46,085 nt of DNA from Streptomyces sp. G44. Its GTDB lineage: Bacteria > Actinomycetota > Actinomycetes > Streptomycetales > Streptomycetaceae. Made by a program: the position numbers and the translations under genes. The notes beneath the pieces are model-generated. The model did not search any database, was not told where the DNA came from, and was given only the letters and a program-made list of their open reading frames with translations. Below, piece by piece: positions 25,763-33,919 of this stretch (within the stretch, counting starts at the first letter, position 1; every line of letters begins with the position of its first letter). The stretch is from NCBI RefSeq assembly GCF_016905445.1, contig NZ_JAFEXF010000035.1, positions 1 to 46,085 of the forward strand, given 5' to 3'.

Positions 25763-25818
25763 GGGCCGGGACCCGGGCCGGAACCCGGGCCGGAACCCGG
25801 GCCGGAACCCGGGCCGGG
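25763..25818. repeat. 12-bp tandem repeat, about 4.7 copies
   Basis: GGGCCGGAACCC (first copy with G at position 8) is repeated head to tail at 25763, 25775, 25787 and 25799, with a partial copy at 25811. Each unit is nearly palindromic (GGG..CCC ends). The array lies in the 294-bp divergent spacer between the secreted peptidase and the PIG-L gene (25626-25919), which otherwise holds no gene. Its period of 12 would keep one face of the helix only roughly in register. Confidence 0.9.
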
Positions 25819-25919
25819 TGGCCACGTCGGGAACAGCCCGTCCGGTCGGCGCTGTTGCACGGTTCGCGGTGGCCCGCCGCGCGGTGGGCACATACGTATT
25901 TCTTCAGGAGGAATGGTTC

Positions 25920-26753
25920 ATGACTGACCGGCCGTTGACACTCATGGCAGTACACGCCCACCCCGACGACGAGGCCACCGGAACCGGAGGGGTTCTCGCG
26001 CGGTACTCGGCGGAGGGTGTGCGCACGGTTCTCGTGACATGTACCGACGGTGGTCGTGGTGACGGGCCGGGAGGTGTGAAGCCGGGCGAGCCCGGACACG
26101 ACCCGGTGGCCGTCGCCTCCCTGCGTCGTCAGGAACTCGAAGCGAGCTGTGACGTCCTCAAGATCAGCGATCTGGAGACGCTGGACTACGCCGACTCCGG
26201 GATGATGGGCTGGCCGAGCAATGACGCCCCCGGGGCCTTCTGGCGGACCCCCGTCGAGGAAGGCGCCGCCCGGCTCGCGGAACTCATGCGGCATTACCGG
26301 CCCGATGTGGTCGTCACCTACGACGAGAACGGCTTCTACGGCCACCCGGATCACATCCAGGCCCACCGCATCACCATGGCGGCGCTGGAGCTGACCTCGC
26401 TGACGCCGAAGGTGTACTGGACGACGATGCCCCACTCGGGGGTGCGGCGGTTCGGGGAGATCATGCGTGAGTTCCATGAGGACATGCCGGAGCCGGACCC
26501 CGCGGAGGCCGCCGCGTTGGCCGAGATCGGCCTGCCGGACGACGAGATCACCACGTGGGTGGACACCACCGCGTTCAGTGGTCAGAAGTTCGACGCGCTG
26601 GCCGCGCACGCGAGTCAGGGCGAGAACATCGTCTTCCTCAAGATGGGCAAGGAGAGGTTCGGAGAGCTGATGGGCACGGAGACGTTCCTACGGGTCAAGG
26701 ACGCGACCGGCGCGGCCGTGCCCGAGAACGATCTCTTCGCCGGACTGCGCTGA
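25920..26753 (+). CDS. PIG-L family N-acetylglucosaminyl-type deacetylase
   Basis: 277 residues, a zinc amide hydrolase. The metal site is AHPDDEATGTGG (His14, Asp17) with His142/His145 in GFYGHPDHIQAHR, the same arrangement as MshB and Mca of mycothiol metabolism. It is neither clearly MshB nor Mca: after VTCTDGGRGDGPGG the sequence lacks the Mca-type insert. A mycothiol-conjugate or other GlcNAc-amide role is possible but unproven. The ATG follows CAGGAGG at good distance. A tandem-repeat array lies upstream. It converges on the histidine kinase gene. Confidence 0.87.
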   Translation: MTDRPLTLMAVHAHPDDEATGTGGVLARYSAEGVRTVLVTCTDGGRGDGPGGVKPGEPGHDPVAVASLRRQELEASCDVLKISDLETLDYADSGMMGWPSNDAPGAFWRTPVEEGAARLAELMRHYRPDVVVTYDENGFYGHPDHIQAHRITMAALELTSLTPKVYWTTMPHSGVRRFGEIMREFHEDMPEPDPAEAAALAEIGLPDDEITTWVDTTAFSGQKFDALAAHASQGENIVFLKMGKERFGELMGTETFLRVKDATGAAVPENDLFAGLR

Positions 26754-26795
26754 TCCGTCCGCCCGGCCGACCGGGATCGGCACCGTTCGGTGGAG

Positions 26796-27893
26796 TCATC
26801 GCTCCCGGCCCGCGAGGGGCCGGGGCGGGGCTGTCGCGGGCAGTTCCACGGTGACGTGGAGCCCGCCCGCGGGGCGCGGGCTGAGGGTGAGGGTGCCGTC
26901 GTGTGCCTCGGCGATGGTCTTGACGATGGCCAGGCCCAGGCCGACGCCCGCGTGACCGGTGTGGACGCGTTCGGTGCCGCGCCGGAAGGGTTCGGCGAGT
27001 GTCGCGGCCATCTCCGCGGTGACCGGTTCGCCGGTGTTCTCGACGGTGAGCACCACCGCCTCGGGGCGCGCGGCGGTCCTGACCCGCACGGTGCCCGCCT
27101 CGGGGAGGTTGTGGACGATCGCGTTGTGCACCAGGTTCGTGGTCAGCTGCAACAGGAGCGCCGGCGAGCCGGTCGTGGGGGTGAACTCGCCGTCCGTCTC
27201 GATGGTGACGCCGTGTCCTTCCGCGAGGGGCAGGAGCGTTTCGGTGGCTTCTTCCGCCAGGAGGGACAGGTCGACGGGTTCTCGGGTGAAGGACCGCTGG
27301 CCGGCGCGGCTGAGCAGGAGCAGCGCCTCGGTGAGGTCGATCGCCCGGGTGTTGAGGGCGTGGAGGCGGTCGATGAGTTCGCGGGTGTCGTGGCCCGGAT
27401 CGGTGCGCGCCACGTCGAGCAGGGTCTTCGACACCGCCAGCGGGGTGCGCAGTTCGTGCGAGGCGTTGGCGGCGAACCTGCGCTGTTCGGCGACGTGTGC
27501 TTCGAGCCGGTCGAGCATCGCGTCGAAGGCGTCGGCGAGTTGGCGAAACTCGTCCTCGCGGCCGGGCAGTTGGATGCGGTGGGAGAGCGCTTCGCCGGTG
27601 GCCATGCGGGTGGCGTGGGTGATGCGGGTCAGGGGGGCGAGCATGCGGCCGGCGAGGAGCCATCCTCCCAGGAGGCCGAAGACCAGCAGGAACGTCAGTA
27701 CGGTGAGGGCGATCGGGGCGAAGGCGCGCAGGACGGGCAGGCGGTAGTCGGGGTGGAGGACGAGCCCGACGTGGCGTACGCGGGTCAGGAACACCCACCC
27801 GGCGACGAGCAGCAGGACTCCGGCGAGCATGAGGAATCCGGCGTAGCTGAGGGTGAGTCTGAGGCGCACGCTCAGCCCGGGCGCCCTATCCAC
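26796..27893 (-). CDS. Sensor histidine kinase of the vanY-linked two-component system
   Basis: 365 residues from the GTG at 27893. Two membrane helices (about 17-37 and 60-82) flank a short extracellular loop of some 20 residues; then come HAMP (LLAGRMLAPLTRITHATR), the HisKA dimerisation helix with phosphate-accepting His146 in NASHELRTPLAV, and the ATPase with NLVHNAIVHN (N box), ENTG and HAGVGLGLAIVKTI. The start overlaps the regulator's stop (GTGGATAG), so the pair is translationally coupled; a longer in-frame start at 27947 would overlap by 62 bp. The very short sensor loop resembles VanS-type and intramembrane-sensing kinases. Confidence 0.88.
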   Translation of the reverse strand: MDRAPGLSVRLRLTLSYAGFLMLAGVLLLVAGWVFLTRVRHVGLVLHPDYRLPVLRAFAPIALTVLTFLLVFGLLGGWLLAGRMLAPLTRITHATRMATGEALSHRIQLPGREDEFRQLADAFDAMLDRLEAHVAEQRRFAANASHELRTPLAVSKTLLDVARTDPGHDTRELIDRLHALNTRAIDLTEALLLLSRAGQRSFTREPVDLSLLAEEATETLLPLAEGHGVTIETDGEFTPTTGSPALLLQLTTNLVHNAIVHNLPEAGTVRVRTAARPEAVVLTVENTGEPVTAEMAATLAEPFRRGTERVHTGHAGVGLGLAIVKTIAEAHDGTLTLSPRPAGGLHVTVELPATAPPRPLAGRER

Positions 27894-28581
27894 GGCCCGC
27901 TCCCCCGCGTCCGGCCTGGGGTGGCGTGTCGATGCGGTATCCGACACCTGGCACCGTGGCGATGACCCAGGGCTCGCCGAGCCGTTTGCGCAGGGCCGAG
28001 ACGGTGATGCGTACGGCGTTGGTGAAGGGATCGGCGTGCTCGTCCCAGGCGCGTTCCAGCAGCTCTTCGGCGCTGACGACTCCGCCTTCGGCGGCGGCGA
28101 GGACGTCGAGCACGGCGAACTGCTTCCTGGTCAGTGCGACGTAGCGGCCATCGCGGTAGACCTCTCTGCGGAACGGATCCACCCGCAGGCCCGCGATCTC
28201 GCGTACGGGCGGCCTGCTGTGGGCGCGTCTGCGGTCGAGTGCTCTGAGCCGCATCACGAGCTCGGGGAGCTCGAAGGGTTTGGTGAGGTAGTCGTCGGCG
28301 CCGAGTTCGAAGCCGGTGGCCTTGTCGTCGAGGCGGTCGGCCGCGGTGAGCATGAGGATCGGCATGCCGCTGCCGGAGGCGACGATGCGGCGGGCGACGT
28401 CGTCGCCGGACGGTCCGGGGATGTCGCGGTCGAGGACGGCGATGTCGTAGGGGTTGAGGCGCAGCAGCTCCAGCGCGGTGTCGCCGTCACCCGCGATGTC
28501 CGCCGCGATCGCCTCCAGGCGCAGGCCGTCGCGGATGGCCTCCGCCATGTAGGGCTCGTCCTCGACGATCAGCACGCGCAT
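27886..28581 (-). CDS. OmpR/PhoB-family response regulator
   Basis: 231 residues. The receiver domain has acidic residues in VEDEP, phosphorylatable Asp51 (IAVLDRDIPGPSG), MLTAAD and Lys in LTKPFELPELV. The C-terminal winged helix includes TRKQFAVLDVLAAAEGG and NAVRITVSALRKRLG with TVPGVGYRID. It is the first gene of the pair with the kinase and divergent from the VanY-like gene across 86 bp, so it most likely controls that promoter as well as its own. Confidence 0.92.
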   Translation of the reverse strand: MRVLIVEDEPYMAEAIRDGLRLEAIAADIAGDGDTALELLRLNPYDIAVLDRDIPGPSGDDVARRIVASGSGMPILMLTAADRLDDKATGFELGADDYLTKPFELPELVMRLRALDRRRAHSRPPVREIAGLRVDPFRREVYRDGRYVALTRKQFAVLDVLAAAEGGVVSAEELLERAWDEHADPFTNAVRITVSALRKRLGEPWVIATVPGVGYRIDTPPQAGRGGAGRG

Positions 28582-28605
28582 GGTCCGAGGCTACGAGCCG
28601 GCGCC

Positions 28606-28621
28606 TATCGTCGGCATATCG
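28606..28621. promoter_or_regulatory. 11-bp-spaced direct repeat in the regulator/vanY divergent promoter
   Basis: TATCG occurs at 28606-28610 and 28617-28621, one helical turn apart, the spacing used by OmpR-type dimers. It sits mid-way in the 86-bp divergent promoter. The half-sites are short, so this is tentative. Confidence 0.4.
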
Positions 28622-28667
28622 AAAACCGCATACGTGCCGGCAACACGGCGCCGCCTTTGCTGGCGGT

Positions 28668-29309
28668 ATGCAGCGAATCCACCCATCAGCGCGCACGAGG
28701 GCCCGGCGGATCCGGTGGCTCGCGGTGGCCGGCCTGGTGGCCGTCACAGCGGTGATCGCCGGGGTGCTCGGCCATCTCGTACCCATCTCCGCGTCCGCCT
28801 CGGCCTCCCCCGCCGCGTCCCTGCGCGCCTCCCCGGGCGCGCCCCGCGGTGCGCCCGGGGAGGCCGACGGTGTCGTACGCGGCGGCACGACGGTCTTCGA
28901 CGACTCGGCTCCGACCGTGGCCCGTCTCGATCCGGAGCTGCTCAAGGCCCTCCGCCGGGCGGCGGTGGCCGCCGCGGAGGAGGGGGTCGAGTTCTCCGTC
29001 AACAGCGGCTGGCGTTCCCCGCGCTACCAGGACCAGCTGCTCCGCAAGGCGGTGGCCGAGTACGGGTCCGCGGAGGAGGCCGCCCGCTGGGTGGCCACGG
29101 CCAAGACCTCTCCCCACGTGTCGGGGGACGCGGTCGACATCGGGCCCTCGCGGGCGACGGCATGGCTGTCCCGGCACGGTGCCGCCCACGGCCTGTGCCA
29201 GATCTACGAGAACGAACCCTGGCACTACGAACTGCGCTCCGAGGCGATCGGCCACGGGTGCCCGCGGATCTATGCCGACCCGACCCAGGACCCGAGGATG
29301 CGGCAGTGA
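28668..29309 (+). CDS. VanY-like D-alanyl-D-alanine carboxypeptidase (M15)
   Basis: 213 residues. One N-terminal membrane helix or uncleaved signal (about 15-37) is followed by a Ser/Ala/Pro linker and an M15B zinc peptidase domain: SGWRSPRYQDQL, the metal motif SPHVSGDAVDIG (His150, Asp157) and EPWHYE (His186). VanY enzymes remove terminal D-Ala from peptidoglycan precursors outside the membrane, which lowers glycopeptide binding. The gene is divergent from an OmpR-type regulator/kinase pair and overlaps the next gene by four bases. No vanH, vanA or vanX lies nearby. Confidence 0.87.
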   Translation: MQRIHPSARTRARRIRWLAVAGLVAVTAVIAGVLGHLVPISASASASPAASLRASPGAPRGAPGEADGVVRGGTTVFDDSAPTVARLDPELLKALRRAAVAAAEEGVEFSVNSGWRSPRYQDQLLRKAVAEYGSAEEAARWVATAKTSPHVSGDAVDIGPSRATAWLSRHGAAHGLCQIYENEPWHYELRSEAIGHGCPRIYADPTQDPRMRQ

Positions 29310-30493
29310 ACGGCAGCGAGCGAGGACAGACGATGATGCGGGCGGAGACGGCCGAGACAGCGGAGACGGCAGAGGCGGCGGAGGCGGCAGGGGCGGCAGG
29401 GACCGGGTCGTCGGAGGCAGGCCTTCGGGGGACCAGCGCCGGTCGCGGCTGGCGTGTGGCCGTCCGGCGGGCCGTGGCGGCCGGACCCGCATCCGTGGTC
29501 GGCTTCGGCCTCGGCCTCGGCTTCCGGTCGGGGGCGTGGAAGCGCGGGCCGGTGCTCGCGGCGGCGGCGCTGCTGCTCGGTCTGGTCATGCTGCTGCACG
29601 GGCGCATCACGGATCGCTGGGGTCTCGGCAGCCTGGTGGAGACGTTCCTGCCGTGGTTCGGCCTGTTCATCCCGGTGCTGCTGGGCGGGGCGCTGTGGCG
29701 CCGCTCCGCCTCCGCGGTGGTCGCGCTGCTGCTGCCGGGCGTGGTGTGGCTGAGCCTCTTCGGCGGGCTGCTCGGCGACAAGTCCCGCTCGGGCGGTGAC
29801 CTCACCGTGGTCAGCCACAACGTCGGCGCCGGGAACTCCGACCCGGCCGGTACCGCCCGCGACCTGGCAGCCTGCGGCGCGGACGTGCTGGCGCTCCAGG
29901 AGATCAGCGCGCAGGCGAAGCCGCTGTACGAGAAGGCACTGGCCGAGGCCTATCCGCACCACTCGGTGCGGGGCACGGTCGGGGTGTGGAGCAGGCTGCC
30001 GCTGTCCGGCACCCGGCCGGTCGACATCGCGCAGGACGTCGGGCCGCTGGGGGACGCCAAGCCTGCCGAGGCCAAGACGGCCGACGCCCGGGCGCTGCGC
30101 ACCACGGTGGCCACCGACCGGGGCCCGCTGGTGGTGTACGTGGCCCACCTGGGCTCCGTACGCGTACATCCCGGGTCAGGCTTCGGGACGCAGACGCGAG
30201 ACCGCAACGCCCGGGCCCTGGGCAAGGCCCTGGCCGCCGAGCGGAACGAGCGGGTGGTGCTGCTCGGTGACCTGAACGGCACCCTGGATGACCGGGCACT
30301 CGGCGGCATCACCTCGCGCATGGTCTCGGTCCAGGACGAGGCCGGAGGCGGCTTCGGCTTCAGCTGGCCGGCGGCGTTCCCGGTGGCGCGGATCGACGAG
30401 ATCCTGGTCCGCGGCGTGCGGCCGGAGAGCTCGTGGGTGCTGCCCGCCACGGGCAGCGACCACCTGCCGGTGGCGGCCGGAATCAGCTGGTGA
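29306..30493 (+). CDS. VanJ-like membrane protein with endonuclease/exonuclease/phosphatase domain
   Basis: 395 residues from a GTG that overlaps the vanY stop (GTGA). A low-complexity Ala/Glu/Thr stretch (12-32, encoded by 9-bp quasi-repeats at 29341-29402) precedes three membrane helices (about 81-99, 111-130, 136-157) and an extracytoplasmic phosphatase-superfamily domain: SHNVGAGN (Asn172), LALQEIS (Glu199), LLGDLNGTLDD (Asp322, Asn324), RIDEIL (Asp364) and GSDHLPV (Asp385, His386). This layout matches VanJ of S. coelicolor, a teicoplanin-resistance protein thought to act on lipid-linked pyrophosphates. Alternative ATG starts at 29333/29336 exist. Confidence 0.82.
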   Translation: MNGSERGQTMMRAETAETAETAEAAEAAGAAGTGSSEAGLRGTSAGRGWRVAVRRAVAAGPASVVGFGLGLGFRSGAWKRGPVLAAAALLLGLVMLLHGRITDRWGLGSLVETFLPWFGLFIPVLLGGALWRRSASAVVALLLPGVVWLSLFGGLLGDKSRSGGDLTVVSHNVGAGNSDPAGTARDLAACGADVLALQEISAQAKPLYEKALAEAYPHHSVRGTVGVWSRLPLSGTRPVDIAQDVGPLGDAKPAEAKTADARALRTTVATDRGPLVVYVAHLGSVRVHPGSGFGTQTRDRNARALGKALAAERNERVVLLGDLNGTLDDRALGGITSRMVSVQDEAGGGFGFSWPAAFPVARIDEILVRGVRPESSWVLPATGSDHLPVAAGISW

Positions 30494-30569
30494 ACGCGCC
30501 TGCCGGAATGCTCTGGTGCGGACAGCCGCCGGACTGGGCAGGCCGCGCACCCGCTCGTAGGGTGTGCAC

Positions 30570-31091
30570 ATGTCAGCGACAGAAGACACCTCCGCCCCCG
30601 GCACTCCCCGGCTCCGCGCACACCTCCCGCTGGAGGAGGCGGCGTGGCGCTGTCAGGTGGGTTGGACGCCTCCGGAGGACCTGCCGATGGCCGCCGCCGA
30701 GGCCCTCGCGGCAGGGTTGGACGGTCCGGCACTCGTCGAACTGGCGGGCATGCCCCGCAACGCGGACCCGCGGGACATCCGCGACGCGTTCGAGCAGGCT
30801 CTCTCGGAGGTGGGCGTCGCGCTGCCCGGTCACCGCCAGGCCAGGCGTCACGCGCTGCGCGCGCTGGCCGTGCGATGCGCCGCCGGGGAGACGGACCTTG
30901 CCGAACTGGCGTCGGACGACTGGTGGGAGACGGAGGGCGGGAGCGCCGAGGAGCGGGCGTTCGTGGCGCTGCTCCCGCCCTGCACGTGCTGCCTCGAGTA
31001 CACGCTGGGGCTCGACGAGGAGGAGTGGCGGACCCAGCTGCGGACCGCCGCCCTCGCCCTGGCCGCCCGCCCCGCGGTCACACCTCGATGA
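30570..31091 (+). CDS. Hypothetical cytoplasmic protein
   Basis: 173 residues from an ATG at 30570 with GTAGGGTG upstream; coding third-position bias is clear. The protein is acidic, mostly helical and soluble, rich in Ala, Glu and Leu, with a Trp-rich patch (WRCQVGW) and a Cys-Thr-Cys-Cys cluster (PPCTCCLEYTLG) near the C-terminus that could bind metal. I recognise no family. Its last 14 bases overlap the 3' end of the convergent nuclease gene. Confidence 0.6.
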   Translation: MSATEDTSAPGTPRLRAHLPLEEAAWRCQVGWTPPEDLPMAAAEALAAGLDGPALVELAGMPRNADPRDIRDAFEQALSEVGVALPGHRQARRHALRALAVRCAAGETDLAELASDDWWETEGGSAEERAFVALLPPCTCCLEYTLGLDEEEWRTQLRTAALALAARPAVTPR

Positions 31092-31890
31092 CGCCTGCCC
31101 GCTCCCAGGGGCTGGGCCCCGTGCCGTTGCGCCAGGCCTCCAGTTCCTCGCCGTTGACGCAGACTATGCCGCACTGCTGCGCGTACTCCAGGGCGGGCGC
31201 GGTGAAGTCGCTCGTCGTGACGAGGGCGGCCACATCGGCCTCGTGGACGGTGTAGCACGTCCCTCCGAAGCGTTGCAGGTCCTGTGAGCCGACCCTGTTG
31301 GTCTCGCCGTAGCGCTTGCACTGGATGACGACCCGCCGCCCGTCGGCGGTCACCGCTACGACGTCCGCGCCCAAGTCGCACGCTCCTCCGACGACTTCCA
31401 CGGCCTGGCAGGCGTCACGGGAGCACAGTTCCGCTATGGCCTCTTCGAAGCCGTCGGGATCGAGTGCGGTGTAGTCATAGGCGGGCTCGTACGCGAGCGG
31501 GGGGTCGAGGACGGCGGTCGCCTCCACGACGTCCGCGGCCCGCCTTTCCTCCCTCTCCGCCGCGCCGAGGCTGTCGGACGCGTGCTCGGCCGCTTCCTCC
31601 AGCACTTCGGCGGCGCGGCGCGCGTACCGCGCGGCGGAGAAGCGGCGCCACCTGGACCGGCACAGGGGCACGGTCGCGAGCGCCACCAGGACGAGGACAC
31701 CGGCCCACAGCGGACGGCTCTCGACGATGTCCGCCGCCGTGCGGAACAGGAACACCATGACGCACAGGATGATCGCGAGCAGGACGAAGAACAGGGCGTT
31801 CGCCCGCAGGTCGAAACGGCCGAAGCGGTCGAAGCGGTCGAAGCGCCGTTCGCCGGCCACGCGGGGCACCGGGCGTGAGGGTACGGTCAT
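31078..31890 (-). CDS. Membrane-anchored Mrr-like restriction endonuclease-fold protein
   Basis: 270 residues. The N-terminal RFDRFDRFGRFD is coded by imperfect 9-bp repeats. Two membrane helices follow (NALFFVLLAIILCVMVFLF and PLWAGVLVLVALATVPL), then a helical linker of about 50 residues rich in Ala and Glu, and a C-terminal Mrr_cat domain: GFEEAIAELCS, DLGADVVAVTADGRRVVIQCKRY (catalytic D...QxK) and AALVTTSDFTAPALEYA. Mrr domains cut modified DNA in restriction systems. Membrane-anchored versions of unknown target are common in actinomycetes. No methylase or partner is adjacent. Confidence 0.83.
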   Translation of the reverse strand: MTVPSRPVPRVAGERRFDRFDRFGRFDLRANALFFVLLAIILCVMVFLFRTAADIVESRPLWAGVLVLVALATVPLCRSRWRRFSAARYARRAAEVLEEAAEHASDSLGAAEREERRAADVVEATAVLDPPLAYEPAYDYTALDPDGFEEAIAELCSRDACQAVEVVGGACDLGADVVAVTADGRRVVIQCKRYGETNRVGSQDLQRFGGTCYTVHEADVAALVTTSDFTAPALEYAQQCGIVCVNGEELEAWRNGTGPSPWERAGVIEV

Positions 31891-31975
31891 TCCGCCCCTT
31901 CCGAAGGAGGACTACCAGGAGTGCGTACAGGGACTACGAAGATCACTTGTCTACGCGTGCCCTGGATCCCCGTCC

Positions 31976-32845
31976 TCAAAAAACCGCCACGTCCGCGTGG
32001 AACATGTTGTGGTCCGAGAAACGTGTGAGACGCACACCGTGCCGAACGGGCGCGATGTCCCGCAGGAAGATGTAGTCGAACTTGGCGTACCAGTCGGTGG
32101 TCACCTCGCAGGGGCCGTCGCCGGACGCGGTGCCGGTGCCGGTTCCCGACGCACGGCACTGGGGGTCGGCGTCCGCGGCCAGCGCCCACATGCCGGTGAG
32201 TTCCGGGGCGTCCGGCACGGCGTTGAAGTCGCCGAGCACGATCGCGCGGTCGTGCCGGGCGACGGCCTCGGCGAGTACGCCGGTCTGGGCCGCGCGGACA
32301 TCCTCCTGGCGCCGCTGGGCAAGGTGGGTGTTGAAGACGCGGACGGGCCTGCCGTCCACGGTGGTGGTGACCGCCATGTAGCCGCGGTCCTCGGAACCGC
32401 CCCCGGGGTACTCCACGCTCACGCGGTCCGTCATCGGTGCCGCCGAGAGGATGGCCTGACCGAAGCCTCCCGGACGCCACGGCAGTCCCCCGCAGCGGCT
32501 CCAACTGCGCAGCACCGAGCCGTACTCGACGCGGTAGACCAGCCCGTACTGGTACTCCAGATGGTCCCGGATCCTCCTGACGTCCCGCACGCACGCTTCT
32601 TGCAGCCCGATGACCTGGGGCGCGTACGTGGCGATGTCCGCCGCACGGCCGAGGTTCTGCCCGCTCTCGTTGCAGGGGTTGCAGATGTTCCACGTCATGA
32701 CCCGGTTCGGCACGACCTCTCCGGGGGCGCCGGCGGGCAGCGGCCTGGTGAAGAGTGTTCCCTTGGGCGCGCTGGGGCCGATGAGCGTCATGCAGGCCAC
32801 GATCAAAGCGCCCAAGAGCCATCGCGCGCCTTTTCCGGTCACCAT
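31976..32845 (-). CDS. Lipoprotein of the endonuclease/exonuclease/phosphatase superfamily
   Basis: 289 residues from an ATG at 32845 directly after GAGGAGG; an open frame back to 33172 reads through non-coding sequence. The N-terminus MVTGKGARWLLGALIVACM fits a lipobox (I-V-A-C, Cys18). The catalytic fold shows RVMTWNICNP, VIGLQEAC, GYMAVTT, FNTHLAQRR, IVLGDFNAVPDAPEL, KFDYIFLRD and FSDHNMFHADV, so all DNase-I-like active-site residues are present. It may be an extracellular nuclease, or a phosphatase or sphingomyelinase-like phosphodiesterase. Two proteins of this superfamily lie within 3 kb here (see 29306-30493), but they are not close relatives. Confidence 0.82.
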   Translation of the reverse strand: MVTGKGARWLLGALIVACMTLIGPSAPKGTLFTRPLPAGAPGEVVPNRVMTWNICNPCNESGQNLGRAADIATYAPQVIGLQEACVRDVRRIRDHLEYQYGLVYRVEYGSVLRSWSRCGGLPWRPGGFGQAILSAAPMTDRVSVEYPGGGSEDRGYMAVTTTVDGRPVRVFNTHLAQRRQEDVRAAQTGVLAEAVARHDRAIVLGDFNAVPDAPELTGMWALAADADPQCRASGTGTGTASGDGPCEVTTDWYAKFDYIFLRDIAPVRHGVRLTRFSDHNMFHADVAVF

Positions 32846-33079
32846 CGCCTCCTCGAAGTGGAGACACATCGCATCACATGGCGCCTCCCCGCACGAGATT
32901 ATGGGACGCCCCGCCGCCACGACGGCGCCCCCTCGGCGAGGGCCCGAACCCCCCGATCCCCCCTTCCCCGCTCCGCCGGCTCCTCCGATTCCCCCGAATC
33001 CGATACGCCGTCGTCGATGATCGGCAGAATGTGGAGGCGTCAGGGCCGCCACCTGACCCACCCAGAGAGGCACTTCGCA

Positions 33080-33877
33080 GTGAGCAGTGAACCGGCAGAC
33101 CTCCGCGACATAGACACGTCCCTCCCGCACAGCGCACGCGTCTGGAATTACTGGCTGGGCGGCAAAGACCACTACGAGTCCGACCAGAGGGCCGGTGACG
33201 CCTACAAGGAGAAGTTCCCCCTGATCGTCCCCATGGCCAGGGAGTCACGCGATGTGCTGCGCCGCTCGGTGACCTGGATGGCGCGCCAAGGCGTCAAGCA
33301 GTTCCTCGACGTGGGCGCCGGGCTGCCCACGGCCAACAACACCCATGAGATCGCGCAGCGCATAGCGCCGGACAGCCGGGTGGTCTATGTGGACCACGAC
33401 CCGATCGTCCTCATGCACGTCGACACGCTTCTCCAGAGTTCCCCGGAGGGCGCGACCGACTATGTGCTGGCGGACATGCGCGACACCGACACGATTCTCC
33501 GGGGCGCGGCGAGGACGCTGGACATGTCCCGGCCCGTCGGCCTCGTGATCAATGACGTATTGGGCCATATCGACCCTTGGGAAGACGTGCTGACACTGGT
33601 GCGCGGCCTGGTGGCGGGCCTGCCTTCCGGCAGTTACGTCTCATTGACCCATTCCGATGCCGACGACGAACTGCACCGCAGCGTCCAGGAGGAATACAAC
33701 AACTCCGGCGCGATTCCCTACATCCTGCGCGGCCCGGAGCAGACGGTCACCATGTTCGACGGCCTCGAACTCGTCGAACCCGGCTTCGTCCCGTGGCCGA
33801 AGTGGAAGCCGGACGCGGCCATGCCGGGTTCGTTGACCATGCGGGCCGGATGGGTCGGCGTGGCGCGGGTCCCGTAG
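33080..33877 (+). CDS. SAM-dependent methyltransferase (DUF574-like)
   Basis: 265 residues from a GTG at 33080 with GAGAGG upstream. The family signature DTSLPHSARVWNYWLGGKDHYESD near the N-terminus is followed by the SAM-binding motif FLDVGAGLPTANNTHEIAQ, VVYVDHDPIVLMH and the late FDGLELVEPGFVPWPKW. These proteins are numerous in Streptomyces and their substrates are mostly unknown. Divergent from the lipoprotein gene, with a C-rich spacer, and convergent with ureD. Confidence 0.87.
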   Translation: MSSEPADLRDIDTSLPHSARVWNYWLGGKDHYESDQRAGDAYKEKFPLIVPMARESRDVLRRSVTWMARQGVKQFLDVGAGLPTANNTHEIAQRIAPDSRVVYVDHDPIVLMHVDTLLQSSPEGATDYVLADMRDTDTILRGAARTLDMSRPVGLVINDVLGHIDPWEDVLTLVRGLVAGLPSGSYVSLTHSDADDELHRSVQEEYNNSGAIPYILRGPEQTVTMFDGLELVEPGFVPWPKWKPDAAMPGSLTMRAGWVGVARVP

Positions 33878-33919
33878 CGTCATCGCCCGACACCCTCCCG
33901 GCACCCCTGAGCGCTCGCA

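Noticed and set aside
25763..25818. Possible CRISPR array
   Set aside because: The repeats are 12 bp and contiguous with no spacers, and no cas gene is present.
24114..26753. 879-codon plus-strand open frame spanning the peptidase antisense and the PIG-L gene
   Set aside because: Only the part from 25920 is a real gene. The upstream extension is antisense to the secreted peptidase and runs through the tandem-repeat spacer.
26796..30493. A complete vancomycin-resistance cluster
   Set aside because: No vanH, vanA, vanX or vanK is present; only regulatory, VanY-like and VanJ-like functions are seen.
31078..31890. A restriction-modification system
   Set aside because: The Mrr-like protein is membrane-anchored and has no methyltransferase or partner subunit next to it; the nearby DUF574-like methyltransferase is not a DNA methylase family.
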